Of a stretch of 64,000 nucleotides of DNA, positions 46,292-55,000 are shown piece by piece. Position numbers and translations under genes: made by a program. The DNA lies in the NCBI RefSeq assembly GCF_031461075.1, contig NZ_JAVKPK010000005.1, forward strand, positions 1 through 64,000, read 5' to 3'. This stretch comes from Methanosarcina baikalica (GTDB taxonomy: Archaea; Halobacteriota; Methanosarcinia; Methanosarcinales; Methanosarcinaceae). The first letter of the stretch is position 1. Every line of letters begins with the position of its first letter. The notes under the pieces are model-generated. The model had not been told where the DNA came from. It saw only the letters and a program-made list of their open reading frames with translations, and did not search any database.

Positions 46292-47746
46292 ATGAAAAAA
46301 TACGATGTAATTGTTGTCGGGGCAGGTATAAGCGGGCTTCTGGCGGCGCTGACGCTTTCAAAGCATGGGAAAAAGGTCCTTGTTCTTGAGAAAAGGCAGC
46401 ATCTGGGTGGGAACTGCAACAGCTACATGGTAGACGGCTATCAGGTAGACACAGGAGTACACGCAATTACTCATCTGATTGAAGGGCCTCTGAAGATGTT
46501 GATGGATAACTACTTTGATTTTCTGCCTGTATTTGAGGACTATGGGCATTACTACATTAGGACTGAAAACGCTTTTGTCAAAGTTCCTTCCAATCTGAAA
46601 GATTTCGTGACTTTTGACGTACTTCCGAGAAAGGACAGGCTTATGCTTTCTCAGACCCTTACAAAGGCTTTTACCCTTTCCTCATTCGGCATAGACCTCT
46701 CAGACCAATCAGTGTATGATTTCCTGCCAAAAAACCTTTCAAAGGATACCTACGATTTTGTGGACACAATGTCCATTTCCCTTTCTGGAAAGTCTATGAA
46801 AGAGACCTCGGCTCAGCGTGTACTTTCAGGCAGTAGTTTTGTCAGGGATAGTATTACCCAGGAACAGTTTGATTCCATGATAGGGAAACTGGAGTCAAAA
46901 AAACGTCCTTCTGCGGAGTCAATTCTTGCCTCAATCCTTCCGTATCATCTCCATGCGTCTCTTCAGGCAAGAATGACCAGAGTCACCCAGCCGTTTACAT
47001 CTCTGGAAAGGCTTGCAACAAATGATGTAAATCACTCTCAGGGATACCCCAGAAAAGGATTAAAAGCCCTACTCAATGCCACCCTCAGATCTCTCCCTGA
47101 AAGTGTTGAAATCAAAAAGGAATGTGAGGTTAAATCCATCCTTGTGCAGGAAGGAAAGGTATCAGGCGTGGAAGCCGACGAGATTTATACCTCTGACCTC
47201 GTAATTTACACGGGGTTTGCAACAGATCTTTCTCAATTGATAAAGGATCTTCCCACGGAGTATGTTAAAGATCTCAATGGAATTGTCCATAGCAAAAGTC
47301 TGACTATATGGCTTGGCATGAAAAAAGAGCTTCCGGAATTTAATTATACAGGCTCAGAGATTTGGTTTAAGGATTTTGCTTACTGGGCAACGCCCATCAG
47401 TAATTACGACCCTTCACTTGCTCCCAAAGACAAACAGCTTATAGGCTTTTCCTTCGTGATCGACGAAAACAATAGTGAAGAATCTGAACTCAAAAAAGCC
47501 TATGGCACTATTTTTCGTGCTCTTCCAAATATTGAGAAACATATCGATATGCAGCATGAACAAACATTGATTCCCGAAAAAGCCGCAGTCACAATTAACG
47601 GAAAGTTCGCAGATATCCGAACTCCCATCCAGAACCTCTATGTAGCAGGCACGGATACTGACAGGCGCAGCATGGGAATTACACGAGCTTCATATTCGAT
47701 CATTGAGCTCCTTAAGATTCTTAATGAGGATGGAAATCTCCACTAA
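46292..47746 (+). CDS. FAD-dependent phytoene desaturase-like oxidoreductase
   Basis: A 484-residue flavoprotein of the CrtI/amine-oxidase superfamily. The FAD dinucleotide-binding motif VIVVGAGISGLLAALTLSKHGKKVLVLEKRQHLGGNC is near 6-42, and the C-terminal FAD segment NLYVAGTDTDRRSMGITRASYSI is near 448-470. In Methanosarcina such proteins may act on isoprenoid lipids or methanophenazine precursors; this is inferred. The start is taken at ATG 46292; an in-frame TTG at 46286 is possible, with GAGGT upstream. Confidence 0.82.
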   Translation: MKKYDVIVVGAGISGLLAALTLSKHGKKVLVLEKRQHLGGNCNSYMVDGYQVDTGVHAITHLIEGPLKMLMDNYFDFLPVFEDYGHYYIRTENAFVKVPSNLKDFVTFDVLPRKDRLMLSQTLTKAFTLSSFGIDLSDQSVYDFLPKNLSKDTYDFVDTMSISLSGKSMKETSAQRVLSGSSFVRDSITQEQFDSMIGKLESKKRPSAESILASILPYHLHASLQARMTRVTQPFTSLERLATNDVNHSQGYPRKGLKALLNATLRSLPESVEIKKECEVKSILVQEGKVSGVEADEIYTSDLVIYTGFATDLSQLIKDLPTEYVKDLNGIVHSKSLTIWLGMKKELPEFNYTGSEIWFKDFAYWATPISNYDPSLAPKDKQLIGFSFVIDENNSEESELKKAYGTIFRALPNIEKHIDMQHEQTLIPEKAAVTINGKFADIRTPIQNLYVAGTDTDRRSMGITRASYSIIELLKILNEDGNLH

Positions 47747-47861
47747 AAATAAAAAGATCAGAGAGGGGGAAATGAACAAATTAGCCGCAAAAAAAGTATA
47801 CTGAAGAATTAAAGGAGCATTAAAGGATCTGAATTATAAGGAAAGTGAAAAGGGAGCTGAG

Positions 47862-48395
47862 TTAGTCCCCGATATTCTCGATAACTTGTTTGCCCCTTTT
47901 TGTAGGGATAATCGTCAGTTCAGCACCGCGAAACTCTTTTTCAAGTGGCTCACCATCTGCAATCCTATCCATGGTAATCGCAACTGCCGCAACTTCAGAA
48001 TGCGGCTGGCTTCCGACTGCAACATTCCAGTCAGCGAGCTGGTAAATCTCAGGAGGAACTTTCTCGGCGCCAACAACTATCATAAGTCTGTCACACTTTT
48101 TAAGCTCATCAGTAACAGCGGGCAGATTGACCCCATACATAGAAAGGTGGCAGACTTTTCCACCTTCAGCTTTCCATTCCCTGATTTCCTGTTTAAAATT
48201 GACATTATTTTTAATGTAGAAGTCCCCACCCCAGCGCCTGACAACATCCTCAAGAGTCTGCACTATTCCGAGGTCATCCGAAGCGAGGAGCATACCCTCT
48301 GCACCTAGCAGCCTGGCAGTTAATCCGACGTGAGTGGTAATTCTTTTATCCCTTTCGGGGCGGTGCCCCAGGCGCAACAAAACAATCCTTTTCAT
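47862..48395 (-). CDS. tRNA (cytidine-56-2'-O)-methyltransferase aTrm56
   Basis: A 177-residue SPOUT-class enzyme methylating C56 of archaeal tRNA. The knot-forming segments LRLGHRPERDKRITTHVGLTARLLGA near 7-32 and the SAM-binding IVVGAEKVPPEIYQLADWNVAVGSQPHSEVAAVAI near 106-140 match the family, including the GAEKVP signature. Length equals the family norm. Confidence 0.92.
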   Translation of the reverse strand: MKRIVLLRLGHRPERDKRITTHVGLTARLLGAEGMLLASDDLGIVQTLEDVVRRWGGDFYIKNNVNFKQEIREWKAEGGKVCHLSMYGVNLPAVTDELKKCDRLMIVVGAEKVPPEIYQLADWNVAVGSQPHSEVAAVAITMDRIADGEPLEKEFRGAELTIIPTKRGKQVIENIGD

Positions 48396-48457
48396 GCTCG
48401 TGCTAAAACCCGGACAAGGTATTAAAGGATTTCACTAAAAAAGAAAATGGGAGAAAA

Positions 48458-49978
48458 TTACTGGAACCCATAAATTCCAGGGATTCTTCTCAGAAGCATG
48501 CCTTCGACAATTATCGGATTTGTTCTCTGGGCTGTTGTCAATGCGGTCTCGAGCTTGAACTCTTTTTCAGCATAGATCGTAAGGATCGAGTCTCCCTTTT
48601 TAACTGATTCCCCCATCTTCTTATGGATAGCAACCCCGGCTCCTTTGTCGCTGGGAGCCCCTGCAAGCCTGGCAATTTCAATAATCCACTTATTGTCAAA
48701 TTCGATAACATATCCTTCTGTAGAAGCAAGAATCTCAGCAGTATATTGCCCAACCTGAATATCATTCGATGTAATATTCGGATCTCCTCCCTGAGCTTCG
48801 ATAATCTGCTTCATCTTTTCGAGAGCTTTTCCGCTCCTTAGTGTTTCCAGTGCAATTTCCTTTCCACGGTTTCTTGGAGCTGCACCCCCCATTTCCAGCA
48901 GGATACCCGCAAGAGCAGAACTCTTTTCAATAAGGCTGTTTGGGCCTTCCATGCTTTCCAGCACTTTCAGAGCTTCCCGGACTTCCAGCGAGGGTCCTAC
49001 TTTCCTTCCAATAGGAGACGAACCGTAAGTTATAGCACATTCGACATTCATTCCGAGCCTGTGGCCAAGGTTAATCAGGTCTCTTGCCAATTTCTGCCCT
49101 TCCTGAACAGTTGGAACTTTTGTACTTGGCCCGACTGGGATATCCATTACCACATTGTCGGCCCCTATGGCTCCCTTTTTTGCCATAATTGAGGCAAGCA
49201 TCTGGTAGTAAGGATCAATAGAAAGAGGGTACTCAATTCTTATAAGTTTGTCATCGGCAGGTGCGATATTGGTAGCCCCGCCCCATACAAGAGCACCTCC
49301 CACTTTCTCTGTTATCTCCTTGACCTCCTGGGAGCTGAACTCTACGGGACAGAGCACTTCCATGAGATCTGCAGTCCCACCTGCACCTGTGATTGCCCTG
49401 GAACTTGTCTTTGGGATAAGAAGCCCATTTGCGGCAATAATGGGAACGACCAGGAGAGAGATCTTGTTTCCGGGCACTCCTCCTATCGAGTGCTTGTCCA
49501 TTATGGGATGAGTATCAAACTCAATCCTGTCCCCGCTGTCGATCATAGCCCTCGTCAGCCATTCGACCTCGTCATCGGTCATTCCGTGAATGTAAGAAGA
49601 TGTTATAAAAGCTGAGAGTTCGATATCACTGAGGTTTTCTTCCACTATATCGTTTACAAGCGTTTTAAGATCATCCTGCACAACAGGTTTTTTATCCATA
49701 ATTTTCTTGATAACGCTTGCAGATTTTGAGCGGAATGCCGGAACAACTTCGACCGGCTGGTCCCAATCCTGAAAATGCTCGTAAACTTCGGAAAAGACTC
49801 CCAGTGTACCTGGAGGAACCATATCATCTGTCGTGTCTACAATAGCGGAAAGGCTGTTGTGTCCGCGGATGCGGACCCTATCTCCCGGATAAATTCCAAG
49901 TTCTTTAGCATCGGCAATATTAAACAAAGCTTTGTGCTGCCCTATTTTTATGTTAAAATGTTCTAGTTTTAACTGCAT
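48458..49978 (-). CDS. deoA: AMP phosphorylase
   Basis: A 506-residue archaeal AMP phosphorylase (thymidine-phosphorylase fold) converting AMP plus phosphate to adenine plus ribose-1,5-bisphosphate. An N-terminal barrel domain (1-90) marks it off from bacterial thymidine phosphorylase. The catalytic segment DKHSIGGVPGNKISLLVVPI near 161-180, TSSRAITGAGGTADLME near 193-209 and PVGPSTKVPTVQEG near 281 are intact. In methanogens it feeds the type III RubisCO nucleotide pathway. Its partners (ribose-1,5-bisphosphate isomerase, RubisCO) are not in this window. Confidence 0.93.
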   Translation of the reverse strand: MQLKLEHFNIKIGQHKALFNIADAKELGIYPGDRVRIRGHNSLSAIVDTTDDMVPPGTLGVFSEVYEHFQDWDQPVEVVPAFRSKSASVIKKIMDKKPVVQDDLKTLVNDIVEENLSDIELSAFITSSYIHGMTDDEVEWLTRAMIDSGDRIEFDTHPIMDKHSIGGVPGNKISLLVVPIIAANGLLIPKTSSRAITGAGGTADLMEVLCPVEFSSQEVKEITEKVGGALVWGGATNIAPADDKLIRIEYPLSIDPYYQMLASIMAKKGAIGADNVVMDIPVGPSTKVPTVQEGQKLARDLINLGHRLGMNVECAITYGSSPIGRKVGPSLEVREALKVLESMEGPNSLIEKSSALAGILLEMGGAAPRNRGKEIALETLRSGKALEKMKQIIEAQGGDPNITSNDIQVGQYTAEILASTEGYVIEFDNKWIIEIARLAGAPSDKGAGVAIHKKMGESVKKGDSILTIYAEKEFKLETALTTAQRTNPIIVEGMLLRRIPGIYGFQ

Positions 49979-50378
49979 GAATAAATTCCTTCCATTTAGT
50001 TATCATATGATTGTAAGTTTGTCATTATAATTTATTTCCCCTGAATCCAGACGTTCTGTTTTTTCTGGGTGCTGAAATCGCTAGCCAAGCCTTAAGAAAA
50101 ACTTAGAAGATGAAGAGTAAATGATAAACTGAGGTAACATATTAACCTTCATATTATTTTAAGTAATTCCGTAAAAATAGCTGTTAAGAAATTTCAAAAT
50201 TTTAAGAAAAGGGTTCTTCCAATACCTTAAATCGAGCCTTGAATGAGTAAAGAATGGAAACTAAACGGAATAAAAGAATAGAAGTTAGATGGGAATAATG
50301 CTTTTATTACTCTTTAATATGTTAGTTGCCCTGATTTCAGTCACTATTTATTCACTATTCAGTCCCACTTATTCGAAA
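49979..50378. other. intergenic region
   Basis: No gene or repeat is seen in this 400-base stretch beyond AT-rich sequence. It lies upstream of the AMP phosphorylase gene (minus strand). Confidence 0.3.
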
Positions 50379-50594
50379 TCATTTATTATAACTACGCCTG
50401 GATATAGAAATAAGGCCTTTAGCAATCCCTATTGCAATAACTCCTATCAAAGCTGCACTTAAGAGAACCATAAACAGGTTTTCCTCATCAGCATATTTAA
50501 ACATAAAGTAGAATAAAATAACATCTAATACAGCTCCAATGCCCACCAAGACTATTGCCGGGCCCCCTAAAGATTTTTCAGTATCCCTGCTCAT
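50379..50594 (-). CDS. two-span small membrane protein, unknown
   Basis: A 71-residue protein with two hydrophobic segments (about 12-33 and 40-62) joined by a short acidic loop (YADEEN). The ATG at 50594 is chosen because GGGTGG precedes it; an in-frame GTG at 50606 is also possible. No family recognised. Confidence 0.6.
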   Translation of the reverse strand: MSRDTEKSLGGPAIVLVGIGAVLDVILFYFMFKYADEENLFMVLLSAALIGVIAIGIAKGLISISRRSYNK

Positions 50595-50642
50595 CGTACA
50601 ATCCACCCTGCGATAGTTACCAGCAACTTAAGATTTAATATT

Positions 50643-50775
50643 GAGTTCATTCCAAAACCAATTTTATTCTCAATCATTAAGAGTTTCAGAAATAATTTTC
50701 ATGATCAGAAACCTTGAATAATTATTCAGAATACAAGATTCAGAGACGGAATTTTTCTAGTTTTAGGACCAGCTC
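50643..50775. mobile_element. MITE-like element, family 2, copy B
   Basis: The ends are GAGTTCATTCCAAAAC and GTTTTAGGACCAGCTC (inverted repeats with mismatches). The interior (TTATTCAGAATACAAGATTC, GAGACGGAATTTTT) matches copy C at 51433 and, more distantly, copy A at 7883. Confidence 0.75.
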
Positions 50776-50859
50776 ATTTACAAAAAACCCAAAATCTAAT
50801 AAAATTATTAAATATTAAATTAAAATTTTTAATGGAAATAATTACTTGTTGGCTCGTTA

Positions 50860-50943
50860 CAGGAACCGAAGATGGTAGCTCAGGAGTAAATGAAACATGT
50901 ATAACTTAGGTAAATCTGTATAGCTTAAACGTAGCGGTTCCTG
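50860..50943. other. long-range inverted repeat, possible RNA
   Basis: CAGGAACCG (50860-50868) and CGGTTCCTG (50935-50943) form a perfect nine-pair stem enclosing 66 bases, in the gene-free DNA between the two MITE copies. No open frame; a small structured RNA is one possibility. Confidence 0.3.
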
Positions 50944-51148
50944 AGAATTATCAAAGAATTGGGGTAATTCCATATAAACTTTAGGTAATTACTATCCCGC
51001 AGGTATCAGATAAACCGATAATCTCTTATTTTGAAAATCGGTTATCTTAAAAAACAGAAAGAATAATACGGCATGCATTATTGTTCAGCAGAGATATACA
51101 TTTTTCAAAAGAAAGCCTGCAAAATCTGACCTCTTAAAAAATTAATAT

Positions 51149-51370
51149 TCAAAGAAATTCGAGGCACAGAGATACGTAATATTCTCTTGCAATCCTTTTG
51201 AGCCAATCAGGCACCAGACAATACCTGTCAACTACAATCTCATTAAGGTAGTATAGAGATTCCTCGGTTCTACAGTCGCAGAGCCGTTTTATGGCAGTTC
51301 TCCTTCCCCATGCAGATCTTTCGTTATCAAGGGCTTCACGGTAAAGATGGTATTCTATACTGTTGTCCAT
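51149..51370 (-). CDS. 73-residue hypothetical protein
   Basis: A charged, Leu/Tyr-rich soluble protein (73 residues) with a C-terminal REYYVSLCLEFL. A TATA-like TATTTATAT lies about 30 bases upstream of the ATG, so the mRNA is probably leaderless. It may be HEAT-repeat-like (KRLCDCRTEESLYYLNEIV). No function assigned. Confidence 0.55.
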   Translation of the reverse strand: MDNSIEYHLYREALDNERSAWGRRTAIKRLCDCRTEESLYYLNEIVVDRYCLVPDWLKRIAREYYVSLCLEFL

Positions 51371-51432
51371 TACATTATATATATCTAATAATCAATATAA
51401 ATATTTGTATTGAGCACCACTAATTAAAATAT

Positions 51433-51563
51433 GAGCTTATCCCAAAACCAGTTTGATTCTCAATCAGTAAAAGTTTCAGAAATAATTTTCACGATCGGAA
51501 ATCTTGATTGATTATTCAGAATACGAGATTTAGAGACGGAATTTTTAGTTTTGGGATCAGCCC
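51433..51563. mobile_element. MITE-like element, family 2, copy C
   Basis: The ends are GAGCTTATCCCAAAAC (51433-51448) and GTTTTGGGATCAGCCC (51548-51563). The interior is the closest match to copy B. Non-coding. Confidence 0.8.
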
Positions 51564-52139
51564 TATGTTTAAAAGATTTTATAAATATATTCTGCCTGAT
51601 ACGATTTACTGCAGATTCTTCCAGATATTAAAGAGAATAAATAAATTAGAAATTTTTTCGAGATAAAAGTAAATTATGTAAAAATCACAATATAAAAAAA
51701 ATATCAATCACAATATAAAAAGATTATTAAAGATAATATATAAAATATATGAAAGGATTATTCGGATCTTATATAATAGAAAAAACGGAAAAAGAGAATT
51801 CTCATACAGTGATCAGTTGATGAGAATTCTGCACAAGGTTTTTTGTTCGCTCTTGTTCGCTATACTGAAGTATGTAAACATTAGTCAAAAACGATATATA
51901 ATTAACGGGAATTAAATTTTAAGCCTGGAGAGATATTAGTTGACGTTGAAATGTTTAATGAGAGCAATTATTTTAACCGCGTTGCTATTTTTTTACTGAT
52001 GTAAATTATATAGAGTGAACGCGCAAAAACGGAAAAATGAAAGAAAAATCTGTTAATAATTTGCAAGATATCTCTAAAGTATTTTTAAATTTAATTTAGC
52101 CAGATTATGAAAAGAACCGTTGAATATATTCCACTCGAT
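51564..52139. other. AT-rich intergenic region holding a promoter and a hairpin
   Basis: Very AT-rich DNA with a near-direct repeat AATCACAATATAAAAA (twice, about 51694-51729), and the TATA-plus-hairpin unit listed separately at 51766-51845. No protein gene seen. Confidence 0.4.
51793..51846 (+). ncRNA. candidate short RNA with perfect 11-bp hairpin and T-run
   Basis: AGAATTCTCAT (51795-51805) pairs perfectly with ATGAGAATTCT (51820-51830). GGTTTTTTG follows ten bases later. A TATA-like TCTTATATAATAG (51765-51777) stands about 25 bases upstream. This promoter, hairpin and T-run order fits a small RNA or an intrinsic terminator of an unseen transcript. Confidence 0.4.
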
Positions 52140-53318
52140 TCACCTCGAACTTATAGCCTTCACAGGATCCAATTTTGCCGCCTGCTGGGCAGGGTAAATT
52201 CCTGCAATCAAGTTCAGCAGAAAAACAGCAATAATAATGACAAGAATATCCCCGACTCGGATTATAATAGGAATAGTTGTAAGGCCACCGTAAAGTTCTG
52301 ACGAAGCGGCTGGCATTTCGTACTGGCCTATTGCAAGGGCTATTACAATTCCTGTAAGTGTACCCACAAGGGCACCCGCTAGACCGAGAATGCCGCTCTG
52401 AAGAATGAAGATTGTCCGGATACTTGAAACTGTGGCACCCATAGCACGGAGCATGCCTATCTGGCTTGTGGCGCCGATGACCGAGAGGTTCAGGGTGCTT
52501 ACCACGCCAAAAGAAGCGATGACGACAATCAGGCCAAGGACAACATTATTGGAAGTGCTTTCGATAGCGATTGTGCGAAGGATTGCCGGGTTGGTTTCTG
52601 TCCAGCCTTTTGCCTTATAACCTGTTTTTCCGATCTCTGCAGCAATTTCCCTGTCCCTGGTAAAATCCTCAAGACGTACAGAGATCCCATTAACCACATC
52701 AGAAATATTGTAGAACTCCTGTGCAGTATCCAGGGACGTATAAGTAAGGGACTCGTCCAGAGGAGAGCCGGTATGAAAGGTGCCGACAACTCTCAGGGAA
52801 AGGGGATTTGCATTGGGAAAAGATACATCAACCGAATCGCCCAGCTTGACCTCAAGCTTATCTGCCAGCTTCGAGCCAATTACCACTGTATTTCTTGAAA
52901 ACTCGAGTTCCCTGAAATTCCCTTCCACCATATCGGCTTCAATAGAGTTTATATAATTTTCCTGTAAAGGGACTACTCCTTTCAGCTCGGCATTACGGGA
53001 ATTTGTCTTGAACCTGAAGGAAGCTTTTCCTGTGAGAAATGGAGAAGCTGCAGTAACACCTTCAATTTTGCTGATATCCTCAATAAGTGTCCTGTAAAGG
53101 TAAATGTAATCTTCACCTTCCTTTGGAGATATCGAGACATGCGGAAGTTTATTTACGGTAGTGTTATAAAGTTCTCCCGTAAAACCAACCATAAGTGCCT
53201 GAGAAACTGTGAGCACCATCACTGCCAGGGCTATAGCTCCCACTGATAGAAGGGTCTGGAACTTTCTTGCCCGAATCTGCCTGAGCGAAATGAATAGTTC
53301 GTAATGCATCGGGTTCAC
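52140..53318 (-). CDS. FtsX/LolE-like ABC transporter permease
   Basis: A 392-residue permease with an N-terminal membrane segment (about 20-44), a large extracytoplasmic MacB-like domain (45-255), then the FtsX core with three membrane segments (about 260-290, 311-342 and 357-382). The conserved segment MLRAMGATVSSIRTIFILQSGILGLAGALVG near 291-321 is typical. No ATPase gene lies beside it, so its nucleotide-binding partner must be elsewhere. It follows a PGF-CTERM surface-protein gene on the same strand at 130 bases. GTG 53318 or ATG 53309 is the start. Confidence 0.85.
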   Translation of the reverse strand: MNPMHYELFISLRQIRARKFQTLLSVGAIALAVMVLTVSQALMVGFTGELYNTTVNKLPHVSISPKEGEDYIYLYRTLIEDISKIEGVTAASPFLTGKASFRFKTNSRNAELKGVVPLQENYINSIEADMVEGNFRELEFSRNTVVIGSKLADKLEVKLGDSVDVSFPNANPLSLRVVGTFHTGSPLDESLTYTSLDTAQEFYNISDVVNGISVRLEDFTRDREIAAEIGKTGYKAKGWTETNPAILRTIAIESTSNNVVLGLIVVIASFGVVSTLNLSVIGATSQIGMLRAMGATVSSIRTIFILQSGILGLAGALVGTLTGIVIALAIGQYEMPAASSELYGGLTTIPIIIRVGDILVIIIAVFLLNLIAGIYPAQQAAKLDPVKAISSR

Positions 53319-53448
53319 GGCTCTGTTTCTAAGGGTTTCCTCTCAAATTTAATTTGCAGTTTCTTCGAATCTAATCTTATATTCTATGTATCCATATCGG
53401 TATGCAGGTGTATGTTTTCTTATTGCCATGCAGGTAAAGTGAAAACAT

Positions 53449-54606
53449 TCACCTTCTATTTTGCCTCAAAAAAATCGCTAACGCGACAAGCCCTGTAATT
53501 CCTGTAACTAAAGAAAATCCAGGAACGTCTTTTCCACCTTTCTCACTCTGATTCACTGCCCTGTTATTAGAACTGTTTATTACACTCGTATTAGAGGGGA
53601 AAAGATCGGACTCGATTATGGTTTCCCTGCGCTCAATAATATCTCCATCGTTGCCGAGAAGTTCTATCTCAAGCCTGTAGACTCCTTCCGTAAGCCTCTG
53701 GCTCCAGGCAACTTCAACGGTCTCATCATCATTATTTAGCAGCACTGGAACCCTTGCTAAGGTAGATTCTACGGGCTCGGAATTTACTTTACCTGAAACC
53801 TCAGCCAGTTCATATACGGAAAAGACCAGGTTTCCTTCAAAAGGTACCTGAGAACGCCCGAAAACAGTTGCACTGGCTCCGGTTTCATCCTGGAATATGT
53901 CAGTAATCTCAGCATTATCTCGGGCAGTAAACCTCCTTGTTGAGGTTATAAAATCTCTTTCCGGGGAATATACCTGAATTTTTACCCTGCCCACGTACTC
54001 CTTATTGTTTTCAAGAAGAGTCCCCCAGGTTGTAGAAAAGACATCCGGGACACTGGTAAGGGATAATTTTTCGGTTTTTGTGACAGAAGCGACATCTGAG
54101 CCGTTCATAAGCATATATTCGATATCAAAAAGTGAGGCTTCCCTGGGAGAGAGTGCAACGCTGATTCCCTGGGAGTTCGGGACAAGGTCATTAACCTGAA
54201 GCCTCGATGCAGAGTTGCTGCCGTAAACAAAGTTATACTCTGCCTCTGAAAGAACCTGCTTCCCCTCAAGAAGCTTTGCCCTCGAGACATAAGCTCCGCG
54301 TTCAGGGTTTCTTATATCCCAGCAGCCGACCTTCATAACTCCGGCATTCGCTGGAAGACTGTCAACAGAAAACACCTGTCTGGAAAGTATTTTCTCATTC
54401 ATTCCTTCGGAACTGACAAGAAGAATCTCAAGACTCAGGTTTTCTTCAGACTGGTCAGAATATAGAGTCACGTCAAAGGACTCAAGATCGCTATAAAGTT
54501 CAGCTATACGAGCTGTGCTCGCTTCTCCGACAGAAGAGCCATTTGCTGCAAACACTGGAGTGGCTGAAATAATAGATAAAATAAGTAAGAAAAGCGCGGT
54601 TTTCAT
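53449..54606 (-). CDS. secreted protein with PGF-CTERM sorting signal
   Basis: A 385-residue protein with an N-terminal signal peptide (1-20, cleaving near VFAANG) and a C-terminal PGF-CTERM tripartite signal: Pro-Gly-Phe (VPGFSLVTG), a hydrophobic segment and a basic end RQNRR. In archaea this motif is recognised by archaeosortase A, which attaches a lipid anchor at the cell surface. The body is beta-rich and has N-glycosylation-type Asn-x-Ser/Thr sites. It precedes the FtsX-like permease in the same direction, and both may form a surface transport unit. Confidence 0.8.
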   Translation of the reverse strand: MKTALFLLILSIISATPVFAANGSSVGEASTARIAELYSDLESFDVTLYSDQSEENLSLEILLVSSEGMNEKILSRQVFSVDSLPANAGVMKVGCWDIRNPERGAYVSRAKLLEGKQVLSEAEYNFVYGSNSASRLQVNDLVPNSQGISVALSPREASLFDIEYMLMNGSDVASVTKTEKLSLTSVPDVFSTTWGTLLENNKEYVGRVKIQVYSPERDFITSTRRFTARDNAEITDIFQDETGASATVFGRSQVPFEGNLVFSVYELAEVSGKVNSEPVESTLARVPVLLNNDDETVEVAWSQRLTEGVYRLEIELLGNDGDIIERRETIIESDLFPSNTSVINSSNNRAVNQSEKGGKDVPGFSLVTGITGLVALAIFLRQNRR

Positions 54607-55000
54607 CGTCTGTTTTCCCCGATTCGATTATCAAAAAGATTGTTTTGATCTTATTTAAAAGAAATGTAACCGGATGAAATTACAGTTTTCCCGATTAAAA
54701 GGAAAGAAACGAAAAATAAAATCTGAACAAGGGTGGAAAGTAGAGAAAAAACACGGAAGGTAGATAAAAGTAAAAAAACAAAGCTTGAGAAGATAAAAAA
54801 TCTGAAAAATCGAGATTTCTTCAGAGTAAATAAACAAAACCTGAAGTGAATCCGAAAGTATTTATTCTTTAGTTAAAGTATAAGAAGATAAATATTAAAA
54901 GAAAACAAGTTTACTTGATTTGCATCCGCCGGAAAAAGAATCACTGTCGATTTATTGAAATTATATAAAAATGAGTGCCCGAGCAGAAGGTGTGGTAAAA
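54607..55000. promoter_or_regulatory. divergent promoter region
   Basis: A 394-base AT-rich gap. TATA TTATATAAAA at 54960-54969 would start transcription near 54988, just before the cobQ ribosome binding site AGGTG (54988-54992), implying a very short leader. No gene is seen. Confidence 0.4.
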
